Of a stretch of 64,000 nt of DNA, positions 39,626-48,549 are shown piece by piece; position 1 is the first letter of the stretch, and each line of letters starts with the position of its first letter. The translations under genes were made by a program, and so were the position numbers. The stretch is from Alteromonas lipotrueae (GTDB lineage Bacteria > Pseudomonadota > Gammaproteobacteria > Enterobacterales > Alteromonadaceae), in the NCBI RefSeq assembly GCF_019249215.1, contig NZ_JAESDI010000007.1, positions 239,433 to 303,432 of the forward strand, written 5' to 3'. Below the pieces are notes generated by a model. That model had not been told where the DNA came from and searched no databases. It was given only the letters and a program-made list of their open reading frames with translations.

Positions 39626-39979
39626 TTAGTTCAACCATATTGCTGTAACAGTAGCATCGGTCTCCGATGAAGATATGTCGTTACATGACGCTAAATTTGG
39701 ATAACGTACCGTCACTCTTTCATTGGCTACTTTATACGAAATTGCAGCACTAAATAACCTATCTAGGCCTTCATTCGTTGTGTGGTGTGGAACTTTTTTC
39801 CAAATCCCACCCTTACCATCGTTGAAATAAATGTTCACTTGACCTTCACCATTTTTTGGAAAAGTAAAGTAAACACTTTTAATTGTTCCACGGTCACAGT
39901 TTACACCGGCGTTTGCCATGTTGGCTGCAAGAATAAGCATAATGAACGTAGTGATGTTCAAAATCATTTTTAATTTCAT
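39626..39979 (-). CDS. Small secreted protein, paralogue family member 2
   Basis: A 117-residue protein. The signal peptide ends NMANAG. The mature part has an early Cys (GVNCDRG), a GEGQVNIYF strand, an RLFSAAISYKVANERVTVRY helix-strand pair and a late Cys (ASCND), ending VTAIWLN. It is the most divergent of the set in its loops, but the helix, basic turn and final strand align with the other members. It is cotranscribed with member 1. Confidence 0.72.
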   Translation of the reverse strand: MKLKMILNITTFIMLILAANMANAGVNCDRGTIKSVYFTFPKNGEGQVNIYFNDGKGGIWKKVPHHTTNEGLDRLFSAAISYKVANERVTVRYPNLASCNDISSSETDATVTAIWLN

Positions 39980-40242
39980 AAGCTTCCTTTCTTACAATAA
40001 AATAAAAACCATTCAAAATGGTTTCCTCTAAATATTCTTAAGCGTACCTGAAGAAAACTCATCCTCACTAACAATATATAGTATCAATAAAATCAATTCA
40101 AATATCTAAGGTAATACATGTTGATTTCCAAACCTATTACCTATTTTTGGAATAATATCTGTACGATAATAGTTCTCTAGACGAGGAGCTATTATTTTCT
40201 TATATTACATTTTTATGGAAACAAACCATTATGGAAAGTACT

Positions 40243-40590
40243 ATGAGGATAACTTTATTAATTTCGACTTTAGCTTTTTCCTTAAACTGCTTCTCTGCCG
40301 GCTCAGGCACTGGAGATCAAAATATTGAACTAGTCGAAATTACATCTTGGGATAATTTAAGAATCAAATTGGTAAATGAACAGCACAGCTCTACGTGCGT
40401 AACCTCGGGCAAAGAAAAAGAAATTGTTATTCCTAAGGATGACAACAACTTTGATCATTTCATGACAATTGCCTTAACCGCTTTTACCACCAACAAAAAG
40501 ATATATATGTGGCTAGACAATGACTCTTGTGTAACCCAAGGAGCTACTCGGTACCCAAGGCCAATGACAATGGCACTACGCAACTATTAG
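40243..40590 (+). CDS. Small secreted protein, paralogue family member 3
   Basis: A 115-residue protein with signal peptide MRITLLISTLAFSLNCFS. The mature part has ITSWDNLRIKLVN, a Cys, then FMTIALTAFTTNKKIYMWL, DSC and a final strand. The in-frame ATG at 40231 would add four residues; the one at 40243 is preceded by GGAAAG and begins the signal peptide directly. Member 4 follows 22 bp downstream in the same direction. Confidence 0.72.
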   Translation: MRITLLISTLAFSLNCFSAGSGTGDQNIELVEITSWDNLRIKLVNEQHSSTCVTSGKEKEIVIPKDDNNFDHFMTIALTAFTTNKKIYMWLDNDSCVTQGATRYPRPMTMALRNY

Positions 40591-40612
40591 ATATTAACAA
40601 CTAAAAGGAATT

Positions 40613-40933
40613 ATGATGATAAAACGAGCTCTATTAATAGCTTTAATTGGCACTTTGGTTACACCACTTGCTTATTCTATAGATAGCCAACAAAGTGAAA
40701 TTTCAAGCATACGCACAACCAACTGGGCACTTGTCGTTACTTTAAAGGAAAAAAAGAACGGTTGTAATGGCAGCTTAATCAAGATATCAACTAGCATACC
40801 AAACATTGACGAAGTAACTGCTATTACAACAGCTGCTATGCTTTCTAAAAGAAAAATTGTAGCTAGATACGTAGAGTGTAGTGATTCACCTTGGCGAGAT
40901 ACTGCGAGCGCAAAGGACATAACGATATATTAG
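40613..40933 (+). CDS. Small secreted protein, paralogue family member 4
   Basis: A 106-residue protein preceded by AAGGAA. It has a signal peptide (LLIALIGTLVTPLAYS) and then ISSIRTTNWALVVTLKE, Cys, VTAITTAAMLSKRKIVARY, VEC and KDITIY at the end. The order strand, Cys, Ala-rich helix, basic pair, strand, Cys, strand repeats that of the other members. Confidence 0.72.
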   Translation: MMIKRALLIALIGTLVTPLAYSIDSQQSEISSIRTTNWALVVTLKEKKNGCNGSLIKISTSIPNIDEVTAITTAAMLSKRKIVARYVECSDSPWRDTASAKDITIY

Positions 40934-41219
40934 TACTGGAAGCTTAGTAGAGAGTAGCGAAGCTTCTTTAGTTAACTGCTACCACTCTATGAAGTCTTGA
41001 GCAAAATCTGACACTATAGTAACAAACTACTTTCAACCAACGTTGCAATATTGATTATTGCTTGAAATGGGGCAGGGTTGGCAGCATTGCTGGATTCATC
41101 CGATGCAGCCTTATCTGGTTCACCTATCTGTGTGCCTAGATACTAATTCAGATACGCGATCACTAAGTTCCTTATATGATAATCCACTTAAAATCACTAA
41201 GAAATCTAGCGCCTTTAAT

Positions 41220-41540
41220 TTACTGAAACAATATAGAACTAGCTTCGATTTGACCGTTTGAACGACAACTGTAGTAACTTATATTAATTGGCTCTTTCGC
41301 CATATATGCAGATAATACAAATGACGTTTTAACTTGGTAATTTGAATTACTATTGCCAATAACAAACGAGTTGTGAGTACAAACGACCTCTGTGCTATTA
41401 TTGGTAAACCCAGAAAGAACAACTTCCACGCCCCCGCTTGTCGCTTTAACTGACTTTATGGAATGCTTACCAGACCAAGCACCCATCCCCTCAAGTGGGC
41501 AGATAAGAAAAATAACGCCTGCCAATAAAGTTTTCTTCAT
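41220..41540 (-). CDS. Small secreted protein, paralogue family member 5
   Basis: A 106-residue protein with signal peptide MKKTLLAGVIFLICPLEGMG, then SIKSVKATSGGVEVVLSGF, Cys, SFVLSAYMAKEPINISYYSC and a final strand. The two-cysteine, helix-then-strand plan is shared with the other members although sequence identity is low. It stands alone with a 286-bp gap to member 4 and 121 bp to the P-loop ATPase gene. Confidence 0.72.
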   Translation of the reverse strand: MKKTLLAGVIFLICPLEGMGAWSGKHSIKSVKATSGGVEVVLSGFTNNSTEVVCTHNSFVIGNSNSNYQVKTSFVLSAYMAKEPINISYYSCRSNGQIEASSILFQ

Positions 41541-41661
41541 ATTAATTCCTTTTTAAATTTATTCCGTACAATTAAATTAATAAAATTTAATTCAAGTACA
41601 CATTTTCATTCGTCATTTAAAGTAAAATAAAGACCCATTTAACTAGATTCCCCCAAGACTA

Positions 41662-43188
41662 TTAAAATACACCTTCTTCGCCCTGTATTTTCTTACCTAC
41701 TAGCTTTACGTCTTCAGAAACTTTATACGTTTGACTATCAATCAAATTGAAAGCTCGCTGGAATGTAGGATGTATCTCCCAGAGGATATCCGCCTCTTGT
41801 TGCCAAGAACTCAATAAGTCAGGCCTATCTACAAAGTAGTAAAACCTGTGATAGCCACCTGCACCAGATATTTTCGACTTCCCTCTTAAAAATTCGGTTC
41901 TATACATATTTTTTGCAATTTCTAATGCAACTCTTTGATGTGCATTCTCCGGTGCTTCAACAATGTTAGTTTTAATAATTTGATTAATTATAACAGACCT
42001 AAGTTTTTTGGATTTTCCGAAACCTGAAACACCAACGGCAATCAAAGCATTCATGGCCGCCTCTATGTAAGGGATTGTTTTATTAAATTCACCCGAAATG
42101 AATTGAATACGTCTATTCCCGAAAGGAACGAATGCTCTTTTATAGTGATACAAGTTACTTTTCTTACCCTCAGAGGTAATCTTTCTAACTTCTTTACAAA
42201 ACTCAATTAACCATCTGGGACGATAAAAGCACAAAGTAGCAAATGCCCGATAACCTGACGTCGATTCTTCAGAAAAACTCATATCAAAGTCTTCAAAATA
42301 ATTTGATATTAAACGGGTCTTCTCACTTTCTTTTTGTTTATTTGCATCAACCATGGCTAAATCAAGTAGGAACTGATTTTCTGAGGAACATTTCTTCTGA
42401 TAGAAATCCAGCCTTTTTGCTATAACTTCTATTAGCTGCTCTTTGCTCCACGACAGAGATAATTCGTGCTCGTTTAACTTTTGAATCGTTCCATTAGAAA
42501 CTCTAAGACTGGTTAAAATATGGGGTCGTATTGTTACCCGAATCCAGACATTTTCTAATCTTACAGCCAGATAAGCCACTGCCTGCAATAGTCCAATCAA
42601 CAAATTTATTTCATCACCATTGTCGTAAATATCATCCATTTCATCCAAGAGCAGCCAATATTTATTTTCAGACGTGGCGACAATCCTAGACATTTTTTCA
42701 ATCGGAATATTACCGTCAAAATCACATTTCTCTACAGGACTACCTTTAAATTTTAGTCTATCGAGAATAGTAGTAAGTAGGTTCTTATTTTTCACACCTA
42801 AACTTTCAGCTAACTCTACAGCAGTAATATTATCATCTAACATCGCCCAACCTTTGTTTTGACCAATATGAGATACTACTTTTGATAAAATTGTATTTTT
42901 CCAATAATTTATAGCTTCATTGACAGACAGCTCTCCCCTAGGAAACGTCATATCTCTATAGTCTTGGTTTATTACTACAGTATCTTTCTGTTTGTTGAGA
43001 TTTTCTGAAAGGGATATGAGTAAACCACTTTTACCAGAACCTCTAGCGGCATTTAGAATAATTACCTTCGAATCTATATCTGATAAAGGTGTTAGATACT
43101 CATTTCTGATTAGCGCGTACTCAAGGAAATTGGGGTCTTCTTGAGCCATTTCATTTCCGAATACTTTTCTCAGCGTTACTCTGCTCAT
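41662..43188 (-). CDS. P-loop ATPase of the Sll1717 type
   Basis: A 508-residue cytosolic ATPase. Walker A is ILNAARGSGKSGLLISLSE near residue 50, and Walker B is YWLLLDEMDDIYD near residue 180. The rest is mainly helical with LAVRLENVWIRVTIRPHILT and a Lys-rich C-terminal half. This resembles the Sll1717-type single-gene P-loop ATPases. Function unknown; such lone ATPases often occur in genomic islands and some are suspected of phage defence, which is inference. There is no partner gene and it lies between secreted-protein genes and the transposase. Confidence 0.75.
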   Translation of the reverse strand: MSRVTLRKVFGNEMAQEDPNFLEYALIRNEYLTPLSDIDSKVIILNAARGSGKSGLLISLSENLNKQKDTVVINQDYRDMTFPRGELSVNEAINYWKNTILSKVVSHIGQNKGWAMLDDNITAVELAESLGVKNKNLLTTILDRLKFKGSPVEKCDFDGNIPIEKMSRIVATSENKYWLLLDEMDDIYDNGDEINLLIGLLQAVAYLAVRLENVWIRVTIRPHILTSLRVSNGTIQKLNEHELSLSWSKEQLIEVIAKRLDFYQKKCSSENQFLLDLAMVDANKQKESEKTRLISNYFEDFDMSFSEESTSGYRAFATLCFYRPRWLIEFCKEVRKITSEGKKSNLYHYKRAFVPFGNRRIQFISGEFNKTIPYIEAAMNALIAVGVSGFGKSKKLRSVIINQIIKTNIVEAPENAHQRVALEIAKNMYRTEFLRGKSKISGAGGYHRFYYFVDRPDLLSSWQQEADILWEIHPTFQRAFNLIDSQTYKVSEDVKLVGKKIQGEEGVF

Positions 43189-43372
43189 GAGTAAGACGCT
43201 TTATCAATATAAGCTTGGCTAAATTCCATTTAATTAGCTTCCAAAAATTGTATAACAATAATGTAAGCTAACCGTTGTTATTTGGTCAAATTTTATCCGC
43301 CAGTAATCACTTTTAATCAATAACTAAATCCTATGCAAACAACCTAATAGCAATTGCCCGGCTAGACACCCG

Positions 43373-44314
43373 CTACATACATTGGCTTTTACAATATTTT
43401 TCAAGGTATTCCAGTTTTCCTGCGGCGCTTGAAAAACAACGTTCGAACGTTGTTGTCAATTCATACCAATGCGCTGCAGTTAATCCTAAACGAACTACAA
43501 TAGGCGGTTCAGTATCCGCTATCGCACCTCTTTTATCTTCGCGTACTTGCCTACCGGTTAAGTCGACTAACTGAACATAATCCATCATCAAGAATGGCAA
43601 TCCTTTGGGTATATCTTTTCTTGGGTTACCTACAAACGGCATAAGGTACTTAGGGGCTACCCTGCGTTTCGCGGCATTGAGTCGATATTGAATACTGGTA
43701 TGGTTAGAGTTTTCAGGTGTACTAGCCATCTTTGCTCTAACAGGATTTAAATCGACATAAGTCATACACGCCATTAATGCTGCTTCATCAAGTAGCGCTT
43801 GAGATTTAAATCGGCCTTCCCAAAATCTACCTGTACATTGGTCTTCTTTATTTGCTTGCCGTGCTATGTATTCATTCAAGCAACGCATAAACCAGCTAAT
43901 ATCACATAAGCGCTTTCTCCATATCGCTATCGTTGCCTCAATGGCTTTTAGTTGTGCTTCTCGCATGCGCTCTCGCCTTTCCTCAACCAGATACTGGCGA
44001 GTTAACAGCGTGCCGTTAAACACTTTGTGCCACTTAGTAACCACTTCCTCAGAAGACATTACTTTTGCCTTTTCTGAATCAACATGTAGCACTAAATGCG
44101 TATGATTGCTCATAACTGCATAGGCACATACATCAATGGAAAATACTTCAGTAAGGTAGTGAATTCTATCTTCAACCCATTGGCGACGATGCTCATAACT
44201 TCGGCTTGTAAGCTTATCTTCACCACATAAAAATGCACGGCGTACACAGCGTGATACGCAGTGATAGTAGGGGGTATCTGACAGGCTAATTTGAGAATTT
44301 CTGGCTCTAGGCAT
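43373..44314 (-). mobile_element. REP-associated Y1 (HUH) transposase gene
   Basis: A 313-residue transposase of the IS200/TnpA-REP type. The HUH motif is visible as MSNHTHLVLH, with YYHCVSRCVRRAFL at the start and [20 protein letters not shown] plus YVDLNPVRAKMA as conserved domains. The catalytic Tyr is within the YIARQ/Y1 region (family knowledge). It is intact. The start at 44314 begins at the conserved MPRARNSQ; an in-frame ATG at 44326 is alternative. A GCGGGTGTC-like REP motif lies near its 3' end and GGATGTCC upstream. Confidence 0.9.
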
Positions 44315-44397
44315 AACGACCACCATGCAAACTTTGCTGGCCGCTATTTTGGCTTATTTTAACCAAACACGTAATTGAACCTAGGGCCAGTTATGGT

Positions 44398-44426
44398 GCA
44401 GTTAAGGTGGATGTCCTGTTTAATTA
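44398..44426. repeat. REP-like site upstream of intact transposase
   Basis: It contains AGTTAAGGTGGATGTCCTG followed by TTTAATTAAT, a motif that recurs with changes at 46026-46058, 46566-46598 and 46725-46770. It is a probable recognition site of the Y1 transposase. Confidence 0.55.
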
Positions 44427-44475
44427 ATTAATTAGTTTTAAGAATGTCTTGGAGTTGCTATGAGAAGTGCGGCTA

Positions 44476-44781
44476 CTAGAAATCCTGATAAATATACACT
44501 ACTCGAGCGTTAGTGGTAGTTGGACAGCTTGCTACGCGAACAATGATCTTTTTTGAAGTGTTAGCAGCAGCTAACATAAGGGAATACCACGCCTCAGCAT
44601 TCTCATCGGCCATCGAAAAAAAGTAGTATTTGCTACTGGGATTACAGGAGTCGTTCTTCAGCTTGAAGTAAATGTTATTATCGTTTGCATATATCCGAGC
44701 AATTTCGCCGGACGCGCTTTGTGCTGCGGCAAGTGTTAGCCCTCCCAAATAGAGTCCAATCAACAGCATAATTTTTTTCAT
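44476..44781 (-). CDS. Small secreted protein, paralogue family member 6
   Basis: A 101-residue protein with signal peptide MKKIMLLIGLYLGGLTLAAA, then IARIYANDNNIYFKLKNDSC, WYSLMLAAANTSKKIIVRVA with Cys and a final VVYIYQDF strand. Its pattern is the clearest of the set, with the KKI turn after an Ala-rich helix. It lies between the intact transposase and its broken copy. Confidence 0.75.
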   Translation of the reverse strand: MKKIMLLIGLYLGGLTLAAAQSASGEIARIYANDNNIYFKLKNDSCNPSSKYYFFSMADENAEAWYSLMLAAANTSKKIIVRVASCPTTTNARVVYIYQDF

Positions 44782-45074
44782 CTAAATTCCCTTTAAGTTA
44801 GCGTAAGCATGGTTCCCAAAATCAGAATTGAACATAATTTTTTTATCAATCCTTAAAGATAAAATACCATTCTTTGCCATTAAATACACTCGTGTTGTAA
44901 CTCTGTGTTTTCTTCTTGACGGGCGGCAAATGGCCTCAAGATTAACACATGCTTTCGTTCAACCTGATTGGTTGGATTTTTTAGTCATGGGTTAACTAAT
45001 AAGGCTCATAAGCGGCCAATACCTTAGACCTATTATCCGAAGAACCTTATAGCGGCTCCTTTATCGGATGTTCG

Positions 45075-45965
45075 TTGCTTTCCTAGCCTCTTACAATATC
45101 TTTCAAGGTAATCCAATTTGCCTGCTGCTTTTTTAAAACATATCTCGAACTTTTCTGTTAGTTCAAGCCAATGGCTCGCCTCTAATCCTAATCACTCAAG
45201 AATAGGAGGTTCACTCCTAGAAATAGCACCTCGTTTGTCGTCACGTAACTGTCTGCCCGTTAAATCAACTAGTTGAATATAATCTACTAAGCAAAAAGGT
45301 AAACCAGTTGGCATGTCTTATCGTGGGTTACCTACGAACGGTAAAAGGTACTTGACCGTTACCTTCCGTTTTGCGGCATTAATACTGGTATGCTTCGAAT
45401 TCTCAGGTTTGCTCGCCATACATGCTCGAACTGGGTTCAAATCTACATAGGCCGTATAGGCCATTCATGCAGCTTCATCAAGAAGGGCCTGTGACTTGAA
45501 TCTGCCTTCCCAGAATCTTCCTGTACACTGGTCTTCTTTGTTAGCTAGCCTAGCTATATATTCATTTAAACAGCGCACAAACGCTTTCGCCACACTTCAA
45601 CCGTTGCCTTCACCGTTGATAATTGTGCTTCTCTTAAAGCTGCGCGACTTTCAATGGTTAAATAGCTACGTGTAAGTAAAGTGCCATTAAAGACTTGGTG
45701 CCATTTACAAATAACGTCTTCCGCGCTCATTTTTTACACTTTTTGGGTATCTATGTGCAACACCAAATGGGTGTGATTGCTCATTACAGCATAGGCACAT
45801 ACATCAATTGAAAATACTTCAGTAAGGTTGTGAATTCTATCTTCAACCCATTGGCGGCGGTGCTCATAACTTCGGCTTGTAAGCTTATCTTCACCACATA
45901 AGAATGCACGGCGTACACAGCGTGATACGCAGTGATAGTAAGGTGTATCTGACAGGCTGATTTAA
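45075..45965 (-). pseudogene. Inactivated copy of the Y1 transposase gene
   Basis: Nucleotide similarity to the intact copy at 43373-44314 runs along nearly the whole length, including ISLSDTPYYHC and NHTHLVLH coding regions in the same order. The 5' end is lost (a stop codon directly precedes ISLSD). An in-frame TAA lies near 45735 where the intact copy codes KAKVMS, and an approximately 11-bp deletion near 45385 shifts the frame. Confidence 0.85.
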
Positions 45966-46025
45966 CCAAGCGGAAAAATCAGCGCCTAAATGCGGGAAAA
46001 ACAACATTCACGTTGAGTGTAATGG

Positions 46026-46058
46026 AAGTTTGGCATGAGCAGTTCACGTGGATGCCCT
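46026..46058. repeat. REP-like site next to broken transposase copy
   Basis: AGCAGTTCACGTGGATGCCC followed by TCTTTTAGC, a diverged form of the GTGGATGTCCTGTTTAA motif seen upstream of the intact copy. Confidence 0.4.
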
Positions 46059-46079
46059 CTTTTAGCTTCTTAATTTTGG

Positions 46080-46400
46080 CTAATCATGCACATTTATCCA
46101 ATCCACTGAAGGGTATGTTCCTGAACAACCATTTAAATAAAATGAAACGGGCTTATTGGCTACTTTAGCTGTCAAAAGTAAGCCAAAGGCCTCTTTTGTG
46201 TAAGAGCCATTTTTTAATTTATACCAACTAGTACTTCCACAACTATCTGGGTCGACCATGCTTGACGCAGTTTTAAAATAGTAGCCCCCTGTAGTATTGA
46301 CATGAACCCTAGAAACAATTTTATTATCAACATTCTTCGCAGAGTGGCTATTTGTCGAAAAAAATGCAGAGATTAGGAATAACGTACTGATGAGTCTCAT
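46080..46400 (-). CDS. Small secreted protein, paralogue family member 7
   Basis: A 106-residue protein with signal peptide MRLISTLFLISAFFSTNSHS, then VSRVHVNTTGGYYFKTASS, Cys, FGLLLTAKVANKPVSFYLNG with Cys, and a final SVDWINVHD strand. The TAKVANKPVSFYLNGC segment is the best match in the set to the SubB/PltB-like helix-strand unit. It is on the minus strand among transposase remnants. Confidence 0.75.
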   Translation of the reverse strand: MRLISTLFLISAFFSTNSHSAKNVDNKIVSRVHVNTTGGYYFKTASSMVDPDSCGSTSWYKLKNGSYTKEAFGLLLTAKVANKPVSFYLNGCSGTYPSVDWINVHD

Positions 46401-46473
46401 AAATTTCCTTACTTAAGGAGGTCATTGAATTATAAATAATACTACTCTAGAAAGTTTGAGATACACACTGTTA

Positions 46474-46722
46474 ATTACTAAGCCAATGCGCTGCAGTTCC
46501 AGAATAAGAGATTCAACATCCGTAGTTGAACCTCTATTGTCTTCACGTGCTTGCCTCTGGCTTAATCAAGTTAAGGCGGACGTCCTATTTAATTAATGGC
46601 CGAGGGTATCTGACAAGCTGATTTGAAAATTTCTGGTTCTAGGCATCACGGCCACCATATAAACTTTGATGACCGCTATCTTGGCTTATTTTAACCAATC
46701 ACGTAATTGAACCCTAGGACAA
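46474..46722 (-). pseudogene. Deleted remnant of the Y1 transposase
   Basis: Two pieces match the intact copy: its 3' end part (CCAATGCGCTGCAGTT, then GTCTTCACGTGCTTGCC) and its 5' end plus upstream flank (TATCTGACAAGCTGATTTG to AACGTAATTGAACC-like sequence). The middle about 700 bp is missing and REP-like sites lie at 46566-46598. Confidence 0.75.
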
Positions 46723-46724
46723 TT

Positions 46725-46770
46725 ATTGTGGGTGTCCATGTAACTTTTGATTATTGCGGGTGTCCTATTT
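46725..46770. repeat. Tandem REP-like motif pair
   Basis: Two near copies GTGGGTGTCC and GCGGGTGTCCTATTTAAG lie in direct orientation about 25 bp apart, at the edge of the transposase remnant. They have the same core as the site upstream of the intact transposase. Confidence 0.5.
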
Positions 46771-46778
46771 AAGTGATT

Positions 46779-47156
46779 CTAAAAAGCAACGACTATATCG
46801 GTATTGATTATTGAGAACACTCGGCGCTTCATCAGAAATAATCGCTTTTCTCCAACTTTATTTAAATCCTTCCATGGTATATACATTCTTCTGACCATAA
46901 AATGATTTATCGTCGGAAAAAGATAAACCCCATCTGAAGTCTCTATAACCCTCATTGAATTAAGGTAATTATATTCATTGTCAGTATTCTCACGAAAAAA
47001 AAACATGGTGAGATATCCTTTATTTCTTTGTACTAAAGTCTCCTCATCTTTTGCATAAAGATTCTGAAGAACTTTCATTAAAGGTTCGTCAGCCTCTTTC
47101 TTTATCGCAAAGATTAAGAATATGGCAATAGATATGACACTAATGAGTAATATCAA
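46779..47156 (-). CDS. Candidate immunity protein for orphan Rhs tip
   Basis: A 125-residue protein with one N-terminal membrane helix (MILLISVISIAIFLIFAI) and a soluble basic and aromatic C-terminal part (MFFFRENTDNEY, RRMYIPWKDLNKVG). It overlaps the end of the orphan Rhs tip by 17 bp on the same strand, the normal toxin-immunity arrangement. A membrane-located partner would fit a toxin that acts at the membrane. No similarity to a named immunity family was recognised. Confidence 0.6.
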   Translation of the reverse strand: MILLISVISIAIFLIFAIKKEADEPLMKVLQNLYAKDEETLVQRNKGYLTMFFFRENTDNEYNYLNSMRVIETSDGVYLFPTINHFMVRRMYIPWKDLNKVGEKRLFLMKRRVFSIINTDIVVAF

Positions 47157-48357
47157 AAATAAAGTCTCCTATAGGCCTTCCAATTCGTCCAAAAATATCA
47201 GACTGATAAACTGGGATACCATGACCGTATGTTACCGAACCTCCCGCACCTCGGCCGACCCCAACTTCAAAAATTGGATAATTGATTCCATGCCTTCCAT
47301 AAGGGAATTCCGAACCATCGAAAGGCTGATACAAATATGGCAAGGTAGCTGAAGCACTTATTGGACCTGCACCGAAAGAAGAAGATACACCGGGTCCAGC
47401 AAGGGCATCAACATTATGGTAATAGTTATCTTCTAAGCCCAAGATACCTCTGAGAAAAGGACTAAACCCTTTACCAACACCTACACCCGCCTCAGGTGTG
47501 TATAATATTGAAAAATCGCCATTTCCATCCAATGCTACAGTCAAAGAGAAGCCAGACACCTTGCCCTTCTTAGTAGTATAAGAGCCTCCAATACTAAATC
47601 CCCAAACCTGATTAAACATATACTGGAACGAGGCTGTCTCTGCGCCATTTACAAATTTCCCACCAGATATTGCTGACGCAGTACCGCCAATCACAGCAGA
47701 AACAACAGTTCCTCCAACAACCTCACCAGTGCTTAGATTGCTTCCTGAGGGTAAAAACGTTCCTCCAAGACCTTTGGTAACTCCTGCACTAAAGAAGCCA
47801 TGTCCAAATTTTCCTCCAGCCAATTCTGATGTTATACCACCTACAACAGCATGTGCTGCTATTTGTTCGGAAATCTGGCCAGCAGTCAATAATTTACCTC
47901 CAAAACTATGGAGTTTTTCGCCAGACAGACTAAAACCCCATCGATTGCTACTTTCGTTAAGAATTCCTTTCGTCTTAAAATGATTCCCGATTTTTTGAAA
48001 AGCATGAGCAGACGCAAAAGCAATTGCACCACTAGTAAATGCAGCTCTTAAACTTCCGGTGACGGCATAAGTTGAAGCAGAAGCATAGGCCGCACATCCC
48101 CATGGACCGCCGTAAAAGCAAGCTGCTGCTTGTGCCACTGTATTTAGAATAGGTACTTTAGCAATTGCTCGTAAAACACTCCCTACCGTTTTATTCCAAA
48201 GTTTCTTAAAGAAATACCCGCTAGGGTCCGTATAACTCAAAGGATTATTCAAAACATAAGAATATCGGTTATACGACTGCGAATTCATCGGAGCCTGAAT
48301 AAACGGATCAGCCTGCAAGAACCTGCCCAAAGTAGGATCGTAGATCCGACCATTCAT
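47140..48357 (-). CDS. Orphan Rhs C-terminal cassette (toxin tip)
   Basis: A 405-residue frame beginning at MNGRIYDPTLGRFLQADPFI, the conserved end of the Rhs core, followed by a Gly/Ala-rich pretoxin region and the VIGGTASAISGGKFVNGAET junction (about residue 250). The unique tip after it is about 150 residues and Gly-rich (GFSIGGSYTTKKGKVSGF, VGVGRGAGGSVTYGHGI). An in-frame stop at 48373-48375 lies six codons upstream, so the full Rhs shell is absent. It is a displaced tip as known in Rhs loci. Whether it is translated is unclear. Confidence 0.8.
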   Translation of the reverse strand: MNGRIYDPTLGRFLQADPFIQAPMNSQSYNRYSYVLNNPLSYTDPSGYFFKKLWNKTVGSVLRAIAKVPILNTVAQAAACFYGGPWGCAAYASASTYAVTGSLRAAFTSGAIAFASAHAFQKIGNHFKTKGILNESSNRWGFSLSGEKLHSFGGKLLTAGQISEQIAAHAVVGGITSELAGGKFGHGFFSAGVTKGLGGTFLPSGSNLSTGEVVGGTVVSAVIGGTASAISGGKFVNGAETASFQYMFNQVWGFSIGGSYTTKKGKVSGFSLTVALDGNGDFSILYTPEAGVGVGKGFSPFLRGILGLEDNYYHNVDALAGPGVSSSFGAGPISASATLPYLYQPFDGSEFPYGRHGINYPIFEVGVGRGAGGSVTYGHGIPVYQSDIFGRIGRPIGDFIFDITH

Positions 48358-48360
48358 ATG
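48208..48360 (-). repeat. Rhs core-end direct repeat, copy 1 (orphan)
   Basis: This 153-bp segment is nearly identical to 63779-63931 in the main Rhs gene; both encode the DPTLGRFLQADP...NNPLSYTDPSGYFF end of the core. Such shared DNA is the usual substrate for swapping tips by homologous recombination. Confidence 0.85.
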
Positions 48361-48480
48361 GGCGATCAGGCTTTACGATCCTCTCGCTATCCTAACCCGT
48401 TGCTTTTAAATCACTTATTTGTACTGCGTTTTTCAATTCTTATAAAGATAACTAAAAGAACTCTGCACATATTTTTTAAA

Positions 48481-48496
48481 GTTGTCGATTGACAAC
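48481..48496 (+). promoter_or_regulatory. Inverted repeat, possible operator of HTH gene
   Basis: GTTGTC-GATT-GACAAC is a perfect 6-bp inverted repeat 54 bp before the helix-turn-helix gene at 48550. It contains TTGACA, a consensus -35. It could serve autoregulation. Confidence 0.4.
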
Positions 48497-48549
48497 AAAG
48501 CTAAGGCTAACCTACCTTTATAATTCAAGTAGATCAAAATAAACTTCCA

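Noticed and set aside
41058..41261. 67-codon plus-strand frame between secreted-protein genes
   Set aside because: There is no signal peptide, no family plan and a weak start context. It overlaps antisense with the end of the 41220-41540 gene.
45784..45969. 61-codon minus-strand frame as a gene
   Set aside because: It is an out-of-frame reading of the broken transposase copy. The correct frame reads ISLSDTPYYHC and contains stops.
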